A stretch of 64,000 bases of DNA, taken from assembly GCA_046732895.1 (NCBI GenBank), contig JBKPNZ010000019.1:22947-86946 (forward strand). Reading direction: 5' to 3'. Source of the DNA: JBKPNZ01 sp046732895. GTDB lineage: Bacteria; Actinomycetota; Thermoleophilia; Solirubrobacterales; 70-9. The first letter of the stretch is position 1. Each line of letters opens with the position of its first letter. Under the pieces are notes generated by a model that was not told the DNA's origin, did not search any database, and saw nothing but the letters and a program-made list of their open reading frames with translations. Both the position numbers and the translations under genes were made by a program. This document shows positions 7,667 to 15,728 of this stretch, one piece after another.

Positions 7667-10189
7667 TCAACTCTGGGTCTTCGAGTCTTCCTTGGTCTGC
7701 GGCCTCGAGTCTTCGCCGTTGGCGTCGAGCTTCTCGCGCTCCCTGCCATTCGGGCGATCGCCGTTGTCGCTCTTGGCGCCCTTACGACGCCGGCGTCGCT
7801 TCGACCCGCCCTGCTTCGGGAAGTTCCTGAGCAGCTCGCGCGCAACGGCCGACGGCTTGCGAGCCATGCGCATCCGGGCGCCGCGCAGCACTTCCTCGGC
7901 CTCCGGCGTGTGCGCAACGGCGGCCGCGAGCAGGGCGACGGCAAGGCGGCGGTCCTGCTGGCGGGCGGCGTGGACGATGCGCCGTGCGTTGCGGCCGTGC
8001 GCGCGACCCGACGAGTTGACGAAGAGTCCGAGGAGGCGCTTGGTCTCGGGCCAGCGCTGGACCGCGTACTCCTCATGGAGCTCGCGGGTGAACGAGGCAA
8101 GCCTCCAGACCCAGGCCTGCGCCTGGTCACGACGGCCGATGCGCCGCTCGGCGAGCGCTTGGAGCAGGACCTTGACGCCGGCGCGGCGCTCATCGCGCGG
8201 CCAGGTGGCGACGACCTCGGCCGCGTCGTCGAAGGCGTCCGCGTCGCGCAGCGTGGCGATCTCCTGCAGCGCCTTCAGCCGCAGCTGGTGGTTGCGGTTG
8301 CGCTGCACGCAGGTCAGCAGGAAGCGCCGCCGCAGCTCCTTGGCCTGGTCGTGCTGGATCATCGCCTTTGCGCGGCGCCAGTTGTTCGGGGTGACGCGCG
8401 CCCCGGCGAGCGCGGCCCAAGCGTGCTGCTCGGAGTAGTTCAGGTTCTCGACGGCGATCCGCCAGAGCTCGCGCTCCAGGACGAGGAGCCGGCGCTCGGC
8501 GTCGGCTGAGACGGGCACGACCCGCCGCTCCACGCGAACCCGCCGCCCCCGGCCGCGGCGCACGGGCCCGACGACGATGGCGCCGCCGCGGTAGACGTCG
8601 CGGTCGAGCAGGCTGTGGAGGGTGACGATCGTCTCGTCATGCGTGGTGGCCGGGTGGACGAAGTCGATCACCAGGCCGGCCTCCTTGCCCTGGTTGCGTC
8701 GGGTGACTCGACCGACCCGCTGCTGGTAGACGCGCCGTGATGCCGTGGGCGCGAGGTGCATGCAGATCGTGGCGCGGGGGGAGTTCCAGCCCTCCGCGAG
8801 CAGCATCGCGTTGCAGAGCACGTCCACCTCGCCGCGCTCGAAGGCCGCGAGGATCTCGGCGAGCTCGCGCTTCGGCGTCTCGCCCGACACGGCGCGAGCC
8901 TTGATGCCGGCCGCCTGGAACGCGGAGGCGACATTGTTCGCGTGACGCACGCCGGCGGTGTAGACGACACCCGGGATGCGCCGGAAGCGCGATTGGTAGA
9001 GGTCGGCCACGGCGACGTTGAACGGCTCCTGGTCGAGGAGCTTGGCCAGCTCTTCCTGGTCGAAGTCCTGATCCACCTCGCCGCGGCGCAATGGCACCTT
9101 GGCGATCGTGCGCACCCCGGGCCCCGGTGGGATGCGGATGCAGCGCAGCGGCGCGATGACGCCGCGCCGAGCCGCCTGGGCGAGGTCGAAGCGAGACGTC
9201 TGAGTGGGAAAGAGGTCGGTGACGTGGCGAGCGATGAGCGCGCCGGTCGCGGTCATGCCGATGAACACCGGCCCCGGCCAGGCGCGGATGCAGGCGCTCG
9301 TCTTCTCGCCCAGCGCGGTGTGGGCCTCGTCGCAGATCACGATCGAGTAGGCGTCGGAGACGCGATCGGCGTTCCGCACGAACCACTGATAGGTCTCGAC
9401 CGTGACCGGGCCGTAGGGATGGTCGGCGCCGTCGAGAAGCGCGGGCGAGAGGCGCTCGGAGTAGCCGCGGGTGGAGATCTCGCCGATGAACTGATCGACG
9501 AGGTTGCGGCGGTGGGTGAGGATCAGGATGCCGCCCGTCCGCGAGGCCTCGACGAACCCGACGGCGGCGACGGTCTTGCCGGCGCCGGTGGCGTGCTCGA
9601 ACCAGAAGCGCCGGGCGGCGCCGGGGTCTTCGGGCGCCTCGTCGATCGTCTCCTCGTAGGACTCGTCCTCGTCCTCCCAGTCAACCGGCTCCTCGTCCGG
9701 AGCGACCTCGTCCTCGTCGAGGGCGTCCCCAGGCGGCTCGCCGTTCGCCGACTGGTCGGAGAGCTCGGCTTCGGCCGCTGCTGCGCGCCCGCCATTCCCC
9801 GATCTCGCGCCGTTGGAGGTGCCGTTGCCGCTCGGCTTCTCGAGATCGGCGATCAGCTCGACGAGGGTCCCCGAAAGCGCGTCGACCTGGTGCTCGTTGA
9901 GGTCGGTCCCGTCGGCCAGGCGCGGAACCTCGTCGGAGAGGAGACGCTCCAGACCGAGGACGAGGGAGTAGTCACGGCGCCACTCCATCGAGGGCTCCTC
10001 GCGGCCAGCATCGAGCTCGGCGAGCGCCGCGTCGACGGCAAGCCGGCGGGCGGTGCCGGGAGCGAGCGCATCCATCTTCTCGCCCTCGAGCAGCACCGGC
10101 TCCCGCGTGAACTTGCGCACGCGGTCGAGGTCGGCTTCGGAAAGCCGCGTTGTTGCCGCAGTCGCGGCGACTTCGCTGGTATCAGCCAT
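7667..10189 (-). CDS. Superfamily II DEAH-type helicase with internal acidic insertion
   Basis: An 840-residue helicase. A Q-motif-like LNEHQVDAL is at residues 97-105 and Walker A (ATGAGKT) at 200-206. Further motifs are Ia-like LTHRRNLVDQF, DEAH at 287-290, MTATG as motif III, CNAMLLAEGWNSP and the arginine-finger motif QQRVGRVTR. Between the Q-like motif and Walker A lies about 75 residues of disordered, Asp/Glu-rich sequence (118-193). The C-terminal third (about 520-840) is helical, Arg-rich, and ends in a basic RRRRRRKG segment plus a polar tail. It resembles the SSL2/UvrB-branch helicases, but I do not recognise a named family; the substrate (DNA or RNA) cannot be decided. It is transcribed alone or with the GerW-like gene. 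Confidence 0.8.
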   Translation of the reverse strand: MADTSEVAATAATTRLSEADLDRVRKFTREPVLLEGEKMDALAPGTARRLAVDAALAELDAGREEPSMEWRRDYSLVLGLERLLSDEVPRLADGTDLNEHQVDALSGTLVELIADLEKPSGNGTSNGARSGNGGRAAAAEAELSDQSANGEPPGDALDEDEVAPDEEPVDWEDEDESYEETIDEAPEDPGAARRFWFEHATGAGKTVAAVGFVEASRTGGILILTHRRNLVDQFIGEISTRGYSERLSPALLDGADHPYGPVTVETYQWFVRNADRVSDAYSIVICDEAHTALGEKTSACIRAWPGPVFIGMTATGALIARHVTDLFPTQTSRFDLAQAARRGVIAPLRCIRIPPGPGVRTIAKVPLRRGEVDQDFDQEELAKLLDQEPFNVAVADLYQSRFRRIPGVVYTAGVRHANNVASAFQAAGIKARAVSGETPKRELAEILAAFERGEVDVLCNAMLLAEGWNSPRATICMHLAPTASRRVYQQRVGRVTRRNQGKEAGLVIDFVHPATTHDETIVTLHSLLDRDVYRGGAIVVGPVRRGRGRRVRVERRVVPVSADAERRLLVLERELWRIAVENLNYSEQHAWAALAGARVTPNNWRRAKAMIQHDQAKELRRRFLLTCVQRNRNHQLRLKALQEIATLRDADAFDDAAEVVATWPRDERRAGVKVLLQALAERRIGRRDQAQAWVWRLASFTRELHEEYAVQRWPETKRLLGLFVNSSGRAHGRNARRIVHAARQQDRRLAVALLAAAVAHTPEAEEVLRGARMRMARKPSAVARELLRNFPKQGGSKRRRRRKGAKSDNGDRPNGREREKLDANGEDSRPQTKEDSKTQS

Positions 10190-10354
10190 GCAAGGGCTTT
10201 CGTCGCGGCTACCCGACGCTGATCCAAGTCATCGACAGGCAGCGCAGTAAGCTCGAATGGAGATCCCCGCCCGCCGGGTGTTTACCCCTCTTGGCCCGAA
10301 CGGCCGGGTCTCCGCGGTCTCCTCAAGAGGTGACCGCACGTAAAAGTACCACCG

Positions 10355-10960
10355 ATGCAGGCGAACACGACGAAAGCGGGATCGATGGGCGGTCGACGAC
10401 GCTCTGCCCGGGCGTCTGCAGGCGTGCTCGCTGCGGTCCTCGCATTCGGGATTTCAGCCTGCGGTGGCGACTCCGAGGACGCCCCGCCGCCGCCGAACTA
10501 CAACCAGCTGTTGAAGGGCGCGCCGCCGAAGCTCGCCGCGCTCTATGCGAAGGGCGACGAGGTGATCGAGGGGAACACCGGCGATGTACAGGGGCAGCTG
10601 GATGAGCTCCACGGCTACCCCGTAGTCGTGAATGCGTGGGCCTCGTGGTGCGGACCGTGCCGCGAGGAGTTCACGCTCTTCCAGAAGGCGTCCGCCAGGC
10701 TCGGGACGAGAATCGGGTTTCTAGGCCTGGATACGAACGACGCCGCGTCCGCCGCGAAGACCTTCCTCGACGAGCGTCCGCTGCCCTACCCGAGCTACAC
10801 GGACACCGGCTGGGATCTGGCGGACGAATTCACGCCCGGCGTCCAAGGGCTCCCGAAGACGGCCTTCTACGACTCATCGGGAAAGCAGGTCTTTGTCCAC
10901 CAAGGCCCCTACACCTCCCTCGGCCAGCTGGAGTCCGAGATCAAGAAGTACGCCGAGTAG
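10355..10960 (+). CDS. TlpA/ResA-like thiol-disulfide lipoprotein
   Basis: A 201-residue exported thioredoxin-fold protein. The N-terminus has a basic region, a hydrophobic stretch and a lipobox ending ISAC, so it should be anchored as a lipoprotein outside the membrane. The active site WCGPC follows VVNAWASWCGPC, and GLPKTAFYDSSGK contains the cis-proline-type segment of TlpA proteins. Such proteins reduce apocytochrome c haem-binding cysteines (CcmG/ResA role), which fits the ccm genes about 8.7 kb upstream, but a general disulfide role is also possible. ATG 10355 or the internal ATG at 10385 could be the start. A weak -10 (AAAAGT, 10342-10347) lies seven bases before the first. Confidence 0.85.
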   Translation: MQANTTKAGSMGGRRRSARASAGVLAAVLAFGISACGGDSEDAPPPPNYNQLLKGAPPKLAALYAKGDEVIEGNTGDVQGQLDELHGYPVVVNAWASWCGPCREEFTLFQKASARLGTRIGFLGLDTNDAASAAKTFLDERPLPYPSYTDTGWDLADEFTPGVQGLPKTAFYDSSGKQVFVHQGPYTSLGQLESEIKKYAE

Positions 10961-10963
10961 GCG

Positions 10964-10969
10964 GATAAT
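10964..10969 (+). promoter_or_regulatory. Probable -10 box of a leaderless promoter for nfeD
   Basis: GATAAT lies six bases before the ATG at 10976, with no ribosome binding site between them. The spacing matches transcription starting at the A of the start codon. Confidence 0.45.
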
Positions 10970-10975
10970 TCCCAT

Positions 10976-12346
10976 ATGCCCATGCGTCGCCTACACATCG
11001 CACTGGCGACGGCGCTGATCGCGGTCGGCGCATGGACAGCCGCTGCGCCGGCTCCCGCGCAGGACTCCACCGGGACCGCCTACTCGATCGAGCTGAACGA
11101 CTCGATCAACCCGGCGACGGCGAAGTGGGTGTCGAGCGCCCTCGACGACGCGGTCGATCAGGGGGCGAAGCTGGCGATCATCCGGCTCGACACCCCCGGC
11201 GGGCTCTCGGACTCACTGCGCGACATCGTCAAGGACGAGCTTGCGGCGCCGATTCCGGTGGTGGTCTACGTCTACCCGAACGGAGCGCGCGCCGCGTCGG
11301 CCGGCGCCTACATCACGGAGGCGGCCGACGTCGCCGCGATGGCGCCCGAGACGAACATCGGCTCGGCGACCCCGATCGCGATCGGGCCCGGGGGCTCGTC
11401 GGACCTCGATCGGAAGATCAAGAACGACGCCGCCGCGTCGCTGCGCGCGCTCGCATCCGACCACGGCCGCAATCCCCGCCTGGCCGAGGACCTGGTCAGC
11501 TCGGCGACGAACGTGACCGCCGAGGAGGCGCTGCACGCCGGGCTGATCGACGTGATCGCAGACGACCAGCAGGAGCTCCTCCAGAAGCTGGACGGTTTCC
11601 GGGTTCAGGGCCCGAAGGCCCAGACGCTTCACACGGCGGGCCTTGAGATCGACGAGCACGACGAGCCGTTCCAGTACGAGCTGCTCGGGATCCTCGTCGA
11701 CCCGACCGTCTCCTACCTGCTGATCCTGCTCGGGATCGTCGGGCTGGCGCTCGAGCTCTTCAGCCCCGGCCTGATCTTCCCGGGCGCGTTCGGGGCAGTC
11801 TCCTTCATCCTCGGCCTTTACGGCTCGGCGCAGCTGCCCGTGACCGCCGCGGGGATCCTGCTGCTCGTCTTCGGCGCCGGGCTGATCATCGCCGAGGCGC
11901 ACCTGCCCACGCATGGCCTCTTGGGGATCACGGGAGTGGCGGCGCTGATCGCGTCCGGCCTGCTGCTCTACGACACCGGCAGCGATGCGTTCGGCATCTC
12001 GGCCCCCGTCGTGATTGTCATCGGCCTGGCGCTGGGAGGGTTCATCGCGTTCGCCGGGCAGCGCGCGGTCGCGGCTCGCCACCGTCCCGTGCACACCGGG
12101 TGGGAGGAGATGGTGGGGTCCATCGGCGACGTCCGGCAGACGCTCGACCCGGTGGGCCAGATCTTCGTCAGCGGCGCCCTCTGGCGGGCGCGCCCGGCGG
12201 GCGACGCCACGGGCGGGCCCCCGATACGACCCGGCGTTAGAGTCCGCGTCGAGTCGGTGGAGGGACTGACACTACGGGTCACGCCCGTCGACGAGGAGCC
12301 CGCCGCCGACCACGCCCAGGAGACCGAGAGACAAGGAGTCAGCTAG
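10976..12346 (+). CDS. nfeD: NfeD-family membrane serine protease (ClpP-class)
   Basis: A 456-residue long-form NfeD protein. It has a signal peptide (cut near APAPAQD), a ClpP-like domain (residues about 35-210) with LDTPGGLSDSL and the catalytic serine in ARAASAGAYI (Ser108; a nearby Lys147 or Lys149 could be the general base), four membrane helices (about 235-365), and a C-terminal OB-fold (VGQIFVSGALWRA to LRVTPV). Long NfeD proteins are encoded with stomatin-like proteins and archaeal relatives cleave stomatin C-termini. That partner is the next gene here, overlapping by one base (TAGTG at 12344-12348). Confidence 0.9.
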   Translation: MPMRRLHIALATALIAVGAWTAAAPAPAQDSTGTAYSIELNDSINPATAKWVSSALDDAVDQGAKLAIIRLDTPGGLSDSLRDIVKDELAAPIPVVVYVYPNGARAASAGAYITEAADVAAMAPETNIGSATPIAIGPGGSSDLDRKIKNDAAASLRALASDHGRNPRLAEDLVSSATNVTAEEALHAGLIDVIADDQQELLQKLDGFRVQGPKAQTLHTAGLEIDEHDEPFQYELLGILVDPTVSYLLILLGIVGLALELFSPGLIFPGAFGAVSFILGLYGSAQLPVTAAGILLLVFGAGLIIAEAHLPTHGLLGITGVAALIASGLLLYDTGSDAFGISAPVVIVIGLALGGFIAFAGQRAVAARHRPVHTGWEEMVGSIGDVRQTLDPVGQIFVSGALWRARPAGDATGGPPIRPGVRVRVESVEGLTLRVTPVDEEPAADHAQETERQGVS

Positions 12347-13155
12347 TGGGAGTCGCCATCGCGATCGTCGCCGTCCTCGCAATCATTCTGCTGCTCCTGC
12401 TTGCCTCGTCTGTGCGGATCCTGCGCGAGTACGAGCGGGGGGTCATCTTTCGCCTCGGCCGGCTGATAGCCCAGAAGGGCCCCGGCCTGATCCTGCTGAT
12501 CCCGATCATCGACCAGATGGTCCGCATCGATCTGCGGACGATTACGCTCAACGTGCCTCCCCAGGAAGTGATCACCAAGGACAACGTCACCGTGCGCGTG
12601 AATGCGGTCGCGTACTTCCGTGTCATCGACGCGAACAAGGCGGTGACGGAGATCGAGAACTACCTGCTTGCGACCTCCCAGATCGCGCAGACGACTCTGC
12701 GCTCGGTTCTCGGCAAGGCGGAGCTGGACGCGCTGCTGGGTGAGCGCGAGCGCCTGAACGTCGAGCTCCAGCAGATCATCGACGAGCAGACCGAGCCGTG
12801 GGGGATCAAGGTCTCGACGGTCGAGGTCAAGGACGTCGAGCTGCCGCAGAACATGCAGCGATCGATCGCCCTCCAGGCCGAGGCCGAGCGTGAGCGGCGC
12901 GCGAAGATCATCAACGCCGACGGTGAGTTCCAGGCGGCCGAGAAGCTCTCGCAGGCGGCCAACATCATCAGCCAGAATCCGGCGACGCTGCAGCTGCGCT
13001 ATCTGCAGACGCTGTTGCAGATCGGCGGCGATCAGAACTCGACGATTGTGTTCCCGCTCCCGATCGATCTGCTCAAGCCCTTGCTCGAACCGCATGCGCC
13101 GGGAAGCGTTCCGGCGCCGGATCGGCCCCCTGAGCCTCCGCCGCCGCCGCGCTGA
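12346..13155 (+). CDS. Slipin/stomatin-like SPFH protein
   Basis: A 269-residue SPFH-domain protein. One N-terminal membrane anchor (IVAVLAIILLLLLASSV) is followed by the slipin signature REYERGVIFRLGRL, the band-7 core (RIDLRTITLNVPPQEVITKD, VNAVAYFRV), the Leu-rich LRSVLGKAELDALLGERE, and a C-terminal coiled coil (LQAEAERERRAKIINADGE). It should form large membrane-bound rings or microdomains and is the expected partner or substrate of the upstream NfeD protease. GTG start overlaps the nfeD stop. The last codons are Pro-rich, and its TGA lies inside the CTGA that appears to start the next gene. Confidence 0.92.
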   Translation: MGVAIAIVAVLAIILLLLLASSVRILREYERGVIFRLGRLIAQKGPGLILLIPIIDQMVRIDLRTITLNVPPQEVITKDNVTVRVNAVAYFRVIDANKAVTEIENYLLATSQIAQTTLRSVLGKAELDALLGERERLNVELQQIIDEQTEPWGIKVSTVEVKDVELPQNMQRSIALQAEAERERRAKIINADGEFQAAEKLSQAANIISQNPATLQLRYLQTLLQIGGDQNSTIVFPLPIDLLKPLLEPHAPGSVPAPDRPPEPPPPPR

Positions 13156-14222
13156 CCGCCCCCGAGATCCGCATAGACCAGCTCACCGGCCTGCGGGCGA
13201 TCCTGGCTCCCGGCCGGGTCGAGCGTCCCGATGCCTTCGCGCCCGCGCCGGCGGTCTCGAAGCCCGATGCCGTCGAGACCTGCCCGTTCTGCGAGGGCCG
13301 CGAGGGCCGCACCCCCCCGGAGGTCTGGGCGGACCGCCCCGGGGGTGGGGGGCCCGACTCACCCGGTTGGCTCGCGCGGGCGGTCCCGAATCTGTACCCG
13401 GTCCTCGGGGGCTCGGAAGGCGGGCAGGGGCCAGCGGACGGCAGCCAGCCGACGGAGACCGGGCTCGCGAGCTCGATCGATCCCCTGAGGGCATCGACTC
13501 GCGGGACGCAGCCCAATCTCTTCGCCTCGCAGCCGGCCGCGGGGGCGCACGAGGTGATCGTCGGGGCGCCCGAGCACGTGACGGCGATGGCCGACCTCCC
13601 GGGGGAGCGATTCGCATCGGCGATCGCGGCCTGGCGCGAGCGGATGCGGGCTCACGGTGCAGCCGCCTCCTATGTCCACCTGATCGTGAACGAGGGACCG
13701 GACGCCGGGGCCTCGCTCGAGCACACCCACGCGCAGCTCTACGCGCTCCCGTTCGTCCCGGCCGAGATCGCCCGCGAGCGCGAACGAGCCGCCGCCTACC
13801 ACGAGCGCACTATGGGTGGGCACGTAGTGACCGACGTCGCGACGGAAGAGGTGCGCCGGCGCGAGCGGCTCGTCGCCCACGACGACGACTCGCTCTTGAT
13901 CGCGCCCTGGGCGTCCCGTTCTCCCTTCGAGCTGCGGGTCGTTCCGCGGCGACCAGCGCCCTCGTTCGAGCACGACGGCGAGGCGGGCACGAGCATGCTC
14001 CGTACTGCCCTGCGAGGCCTCGCGTCGCTCTTCGGCGCGTCGCCGCAGCTCAACCTCTGGGTCCGGACCGCACCCCGCGGAACCGAGGAGTTCTGCTGGC
14101 ACATCGACATCCTGCCGCGGCTCACTGTGCGCGCCGGCTTCGAGCTCGGCACCGGCGTCGACATCAACGTCTACCCACCCGAGCGCGCCGCGTCCGACCT
14201 GCGCGCGGCGCTGGGCCAATAG
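13152..14222 (+). CDS. galT: Galactose-1-phosphate uridylyltransferase-like enzyme, CTG start
   Basis: A 356-residue GalT-type HIT-superfamily nucleotidyltransferase, close to the usual length of about 350. The zinc motif CPFC is at residues 44-47, VPNLYPVL follows, then GAHEVIVGAPEH and the active-site segment LEHTHAQLYALPF. The catalytic HPH of GalT reads His191-Thr-His193. No ATG, GTG or TTG occurs in frame between an in-frame stop (13131-13133) and residue 135. A later start would delete the zinc site. The only near-cognate codon is CTG 13152, whose last two bases overlap the slipin TGA (CTGA). Substrate could be another nucleotide-sugar; GalE or GalK are not nearby. Confidence 0.8.
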   Translation: MTAPEIRIDQLTGLRAILAPGRVERPDAFAPAPAVSKPDAVETCPFCEGREGRTPPEVWADRPGGGGPDSPGWLARAVPNLYPVLGGSEGGQGPADGSQPTETGLASSIDPLRASTRGTQPNLFASQPAAGAHEVIVGAPEHVTAMADLPGERFASAIAAWRERMRAHGAAASYVHLIVNEGPDAGASLEHTHAQLYALPFVPAEIARERERAAAYHERTMGGHVVTDVATEEVRRRERLVAHDDDSLLIAPWASRSPFELRVVPRRPAPSFEHDGEAGTSMLRTALRGLASLFGASPQLNLWVRTAPRGTEEFCWHIDILPRLTVRAGFELGTGVDINVYPPERAASDLRAALGQ

Positions 14223-14225
14223 GCT
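14220..14225 (+). promoter_or_regulatory. Probable -10 box overlapping the galT stop
   Basis: TAGGCT includes the TAG stop of the upstream gene and lies nine bases before the ATG at 14235. No Shine-Dalgarno is seen, so the downstream gene may be transcribed leaderless from here. Confidence 0.4.
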
Positions 14226-14234
14226 GCGCCGCCC

Positions 14235-14957
14235 ATGCCGCCCCTGGGCAAGCCATTCCCGCGCTTCATCGCCGACGCCCCGCTCGAGAAGGCGCCCTAC
14301 GGGCGCTGGGAGGAGCGCCTCGCGGCGGAGTTCACCAAAGCCTGCGAGCCTCACGCCGAGCAGGCAGGCACAGGCGTTGACCCCGAGACGATCAGGTGGT
14401 TCCCCGAGCGCACCTACGGCGGCCGCACGTACATCCCCGCGACGGCGGCTGGGGCGGAGTTCGATTCAGCCGAGGAGTCCGCGCCGATCGAGTACTTCGG
14501 CCACGTCTCCTTCGTGCGGCCCGAGGACGAGGGGGAGCCATCCGAGCTTCGCGCCCAAGCCGACTTCACCGACGTGACGGCCGAGGCCAACCCCGAGTGG
14601 CGGGTCGACCTGAACGATGACGTCGTCGGCAAGTGGCGCGCCGGCGGCACGCGTGGGGGCGACATCACCCTGATCTGGGGGCTGCCGCTCGTGGGTGGCG
14701 CGGTGGCCGCAACGGCCGAGCTCGACGGCGAGGTGGTGGACCAGGTTGCGATCGAGGACGGCCGCTTCACCCTGGTCGCCGTCGACGCCGTGCAGGGGTT
14801 CGGCGATCGGCACCTCTACCTCGAGATCGTGCTGTGGGACCGCACCCTGCGCCGCGCCGTCGCGAGCGAGAGCCTCTACGCGGAGGCGGACGAGGATGAG
14901 GACGAAGAGCCGGACGAGGGCGACGAGCCCACGGAGGAGCCGCCGCGCACCGAGTAA
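14235..14957 (+). CDS. Conserved hypothetical protein with acidic tail
   Basis: A soluble 240-residue protein that I cannot assign to a family. It opens with PPLGKPFPRFIADAPLEKAPYGRWEERLA, has a strand-rich centre (residues about 55-200, including VSFVRPEDEG, ADFTDVTAEANPEWRVDL and ITLIWGLPLVGG), and ends in a very acidic tail (about 212-240). There is no signal peptide or membrane segment. It is followed at once by a strong hairpin terminator. Regular codon usage and clean third-position GC argue that it is real. Confidence 0.75.
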   Translation: MPPLGKPFPRFIADAPLEKAPYGRWEERLAAEFTKACEPHAEQAGTGVDPETIRWFPERTYGGRTYIPATAAGAEFDSAEESAPIEYFGHVSFVRPEDEGEPSELRAQADFTDVTAEANPEWRVDLNDDVVGKWRAGGTRGGDITLIWGLPLVGGAVAATAELDGEVVDQVAIEDGRFTLVAVDAVQGFGDRHLYLEIVLWDRTLRRAVASESLYAEADEDEDEEPDEGDEPTEEPPRTE

Positions 14958-14959
14958 AA

Positions 14960-14990
14960 GCGGCCGCCCGAGGGCGGCCGCAGTCTCATT
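14960..14990 (+). terminator. Rho-independent-like terminator
   Basis: GCGGCCGCCC (14960-14969) and GGGCGGCCGC (14972-14981) form a perfect 10-bp inverted repeat three bases after the stop at 14957, followed by AGTCTCATTT. The stem is strong and the tail only partly T-rich. It could terminate the upstream plus-strand transcript and, read the other way, that of the small minus-strand gene. Confidence 0.75.
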
Positions 14991-14996
14991 TCTCGG

Positions 14997-15137
14997 TCAG
15001 TAGGCGGCTCTCCCGCGCCAGCCGGTCACGAACAGGACCAGGGCGAGAATTCCCAGCACGAACAGGATCGGATGCACGATGGCACCGCCCGCTATCGCGA
15101 TGACCAACAGAATCACGCCTGCGATCAACCAAAGCAT
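14997..15137 (-). CDS. 46-residue hydrophobic membrane protein
   Basis: A short frame starting at ATG 15137 and ending at TGA 14997. An ideal ribosome binding site, AAGGAGGAG, lies six to seven bases upstream. The product begins MLWLIAGVILLVIAIAGGAI, continues through a second hydrophobic stretch (HPILFVLGILALVLFV) and ends TGWRGRAAY, giving two short membrane helices. It resembles the small 'hydrophobic protein' group common in actinobacteria, whose function is unknown. The strong Shine-Dalgarno and unbroken hydrophobic pattern make it credible. The mRNA would run into the terminator at 14960-14981. Confidence 0.75.
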   Translation of the reverse strand: MLWLIAGVILLVIAIAGGAIVHPILFVLGILALVLFVTGWRGRAAY

Positions 15138-15225
15138 GGCTTCTCCTCCTTGAGCCGCTCGATTGTTGCCGCCGACTCCTACCCGGATTGGGGCGGGCCA
15201 ACCTGGCCGGACTTGAACTCAGCCG

Positions 15226-15612
15226 CTAGCGGGACGAGGACTCGTTCAGGCTCACGGCAGCGCGAATGAGGGTCGTGAAAGCCTGCTCATCGATTTCATC
15301 GTCCTCGTGGATGTCGATTGCGCGCCGGGTCTTGCCCTCGAGGCTCGAGTTGAACAGTCCCGAAGGGTCCTTCAGCGAAGCCCCCTTGAAGAACGTGAGT
15401 TTCACGATGCTCTTGTAGGTCTCGCCGGTGCAGATCGGACCTTCGTGAGACCACACCGGAACCCCCGGATTGGAAGCCTTTCTCCACTTCCACTCCTCGA
15501 CCACCTCGGCATCGGCCTGCTTGATCAGGGCGCGAACCCTGGAGAGGGTCTCGCCCCGCCAGTCGCCCAGCTCCTTGATCCTCGCGTCTATCTGCTCGGA
15601 TGGAGACTCCAT
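15226..15612 (-). CDS. DUF1801-domain protein
   Basis: A 128-residue protein of the DUF1801/YdhG-like fold (SufE-like alpha-beta). Visible signatures are WRGETLSRVRALIKQADAEVVEEWKW, a central VWSHEGPICTGETYKSIVKLTFFKGA, and a C-terminal DIHEDDEIDEQAFTTLIRAAV. Members are small cytoplasmic proteins of unknown biochemical role. ATG 15612 is preceded at nine bases by TAAAGT (minus strand, 15622-15627). It may therefore be leaderless, although the intervening GGGGAC could act as a weak ribosome binding site. Confidence 0.8.
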   Translation of the reverse strand: MESPSEQIDARIKELGDWRGETLSRVRALIKQADAEVVEEWKWRKASNPGVPVWSHEGPICTGETYKSIVKLTFFKGASLKDPSGLFNSSLEGKTRRAIDIHEDDEIDEQAFTTLIRAAVSLNESSSR

Positions 15613-15728
15613 ATCGTCCCCACTTTAGTCCTCGCCCATTCGCGGTCGAAATCGGACGCTTCCGTTCGTCCTATGAGTGAAAACGTTGATATACGGCCTT
15701 CCCGCGCACGCACGACGAGAGGAGCACC

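Noticed and set aside
8756..10222. 488-codon plus-strand frame antisense to the helicase
   Set aside because: Composition (Gly/Arg/Val-rich, no domain) is that of an antisense shadow; the minus-strand frame has all helicase motifs.
12890..14380. Long plus-strand frame (496 codons) across the slipin/GalT region
   Set aside because: Arg/Pro-rich translation with no motif; it is a high-GC shadow of slipin and the GalT-like gene, whose own frame carries the conserved motifs.
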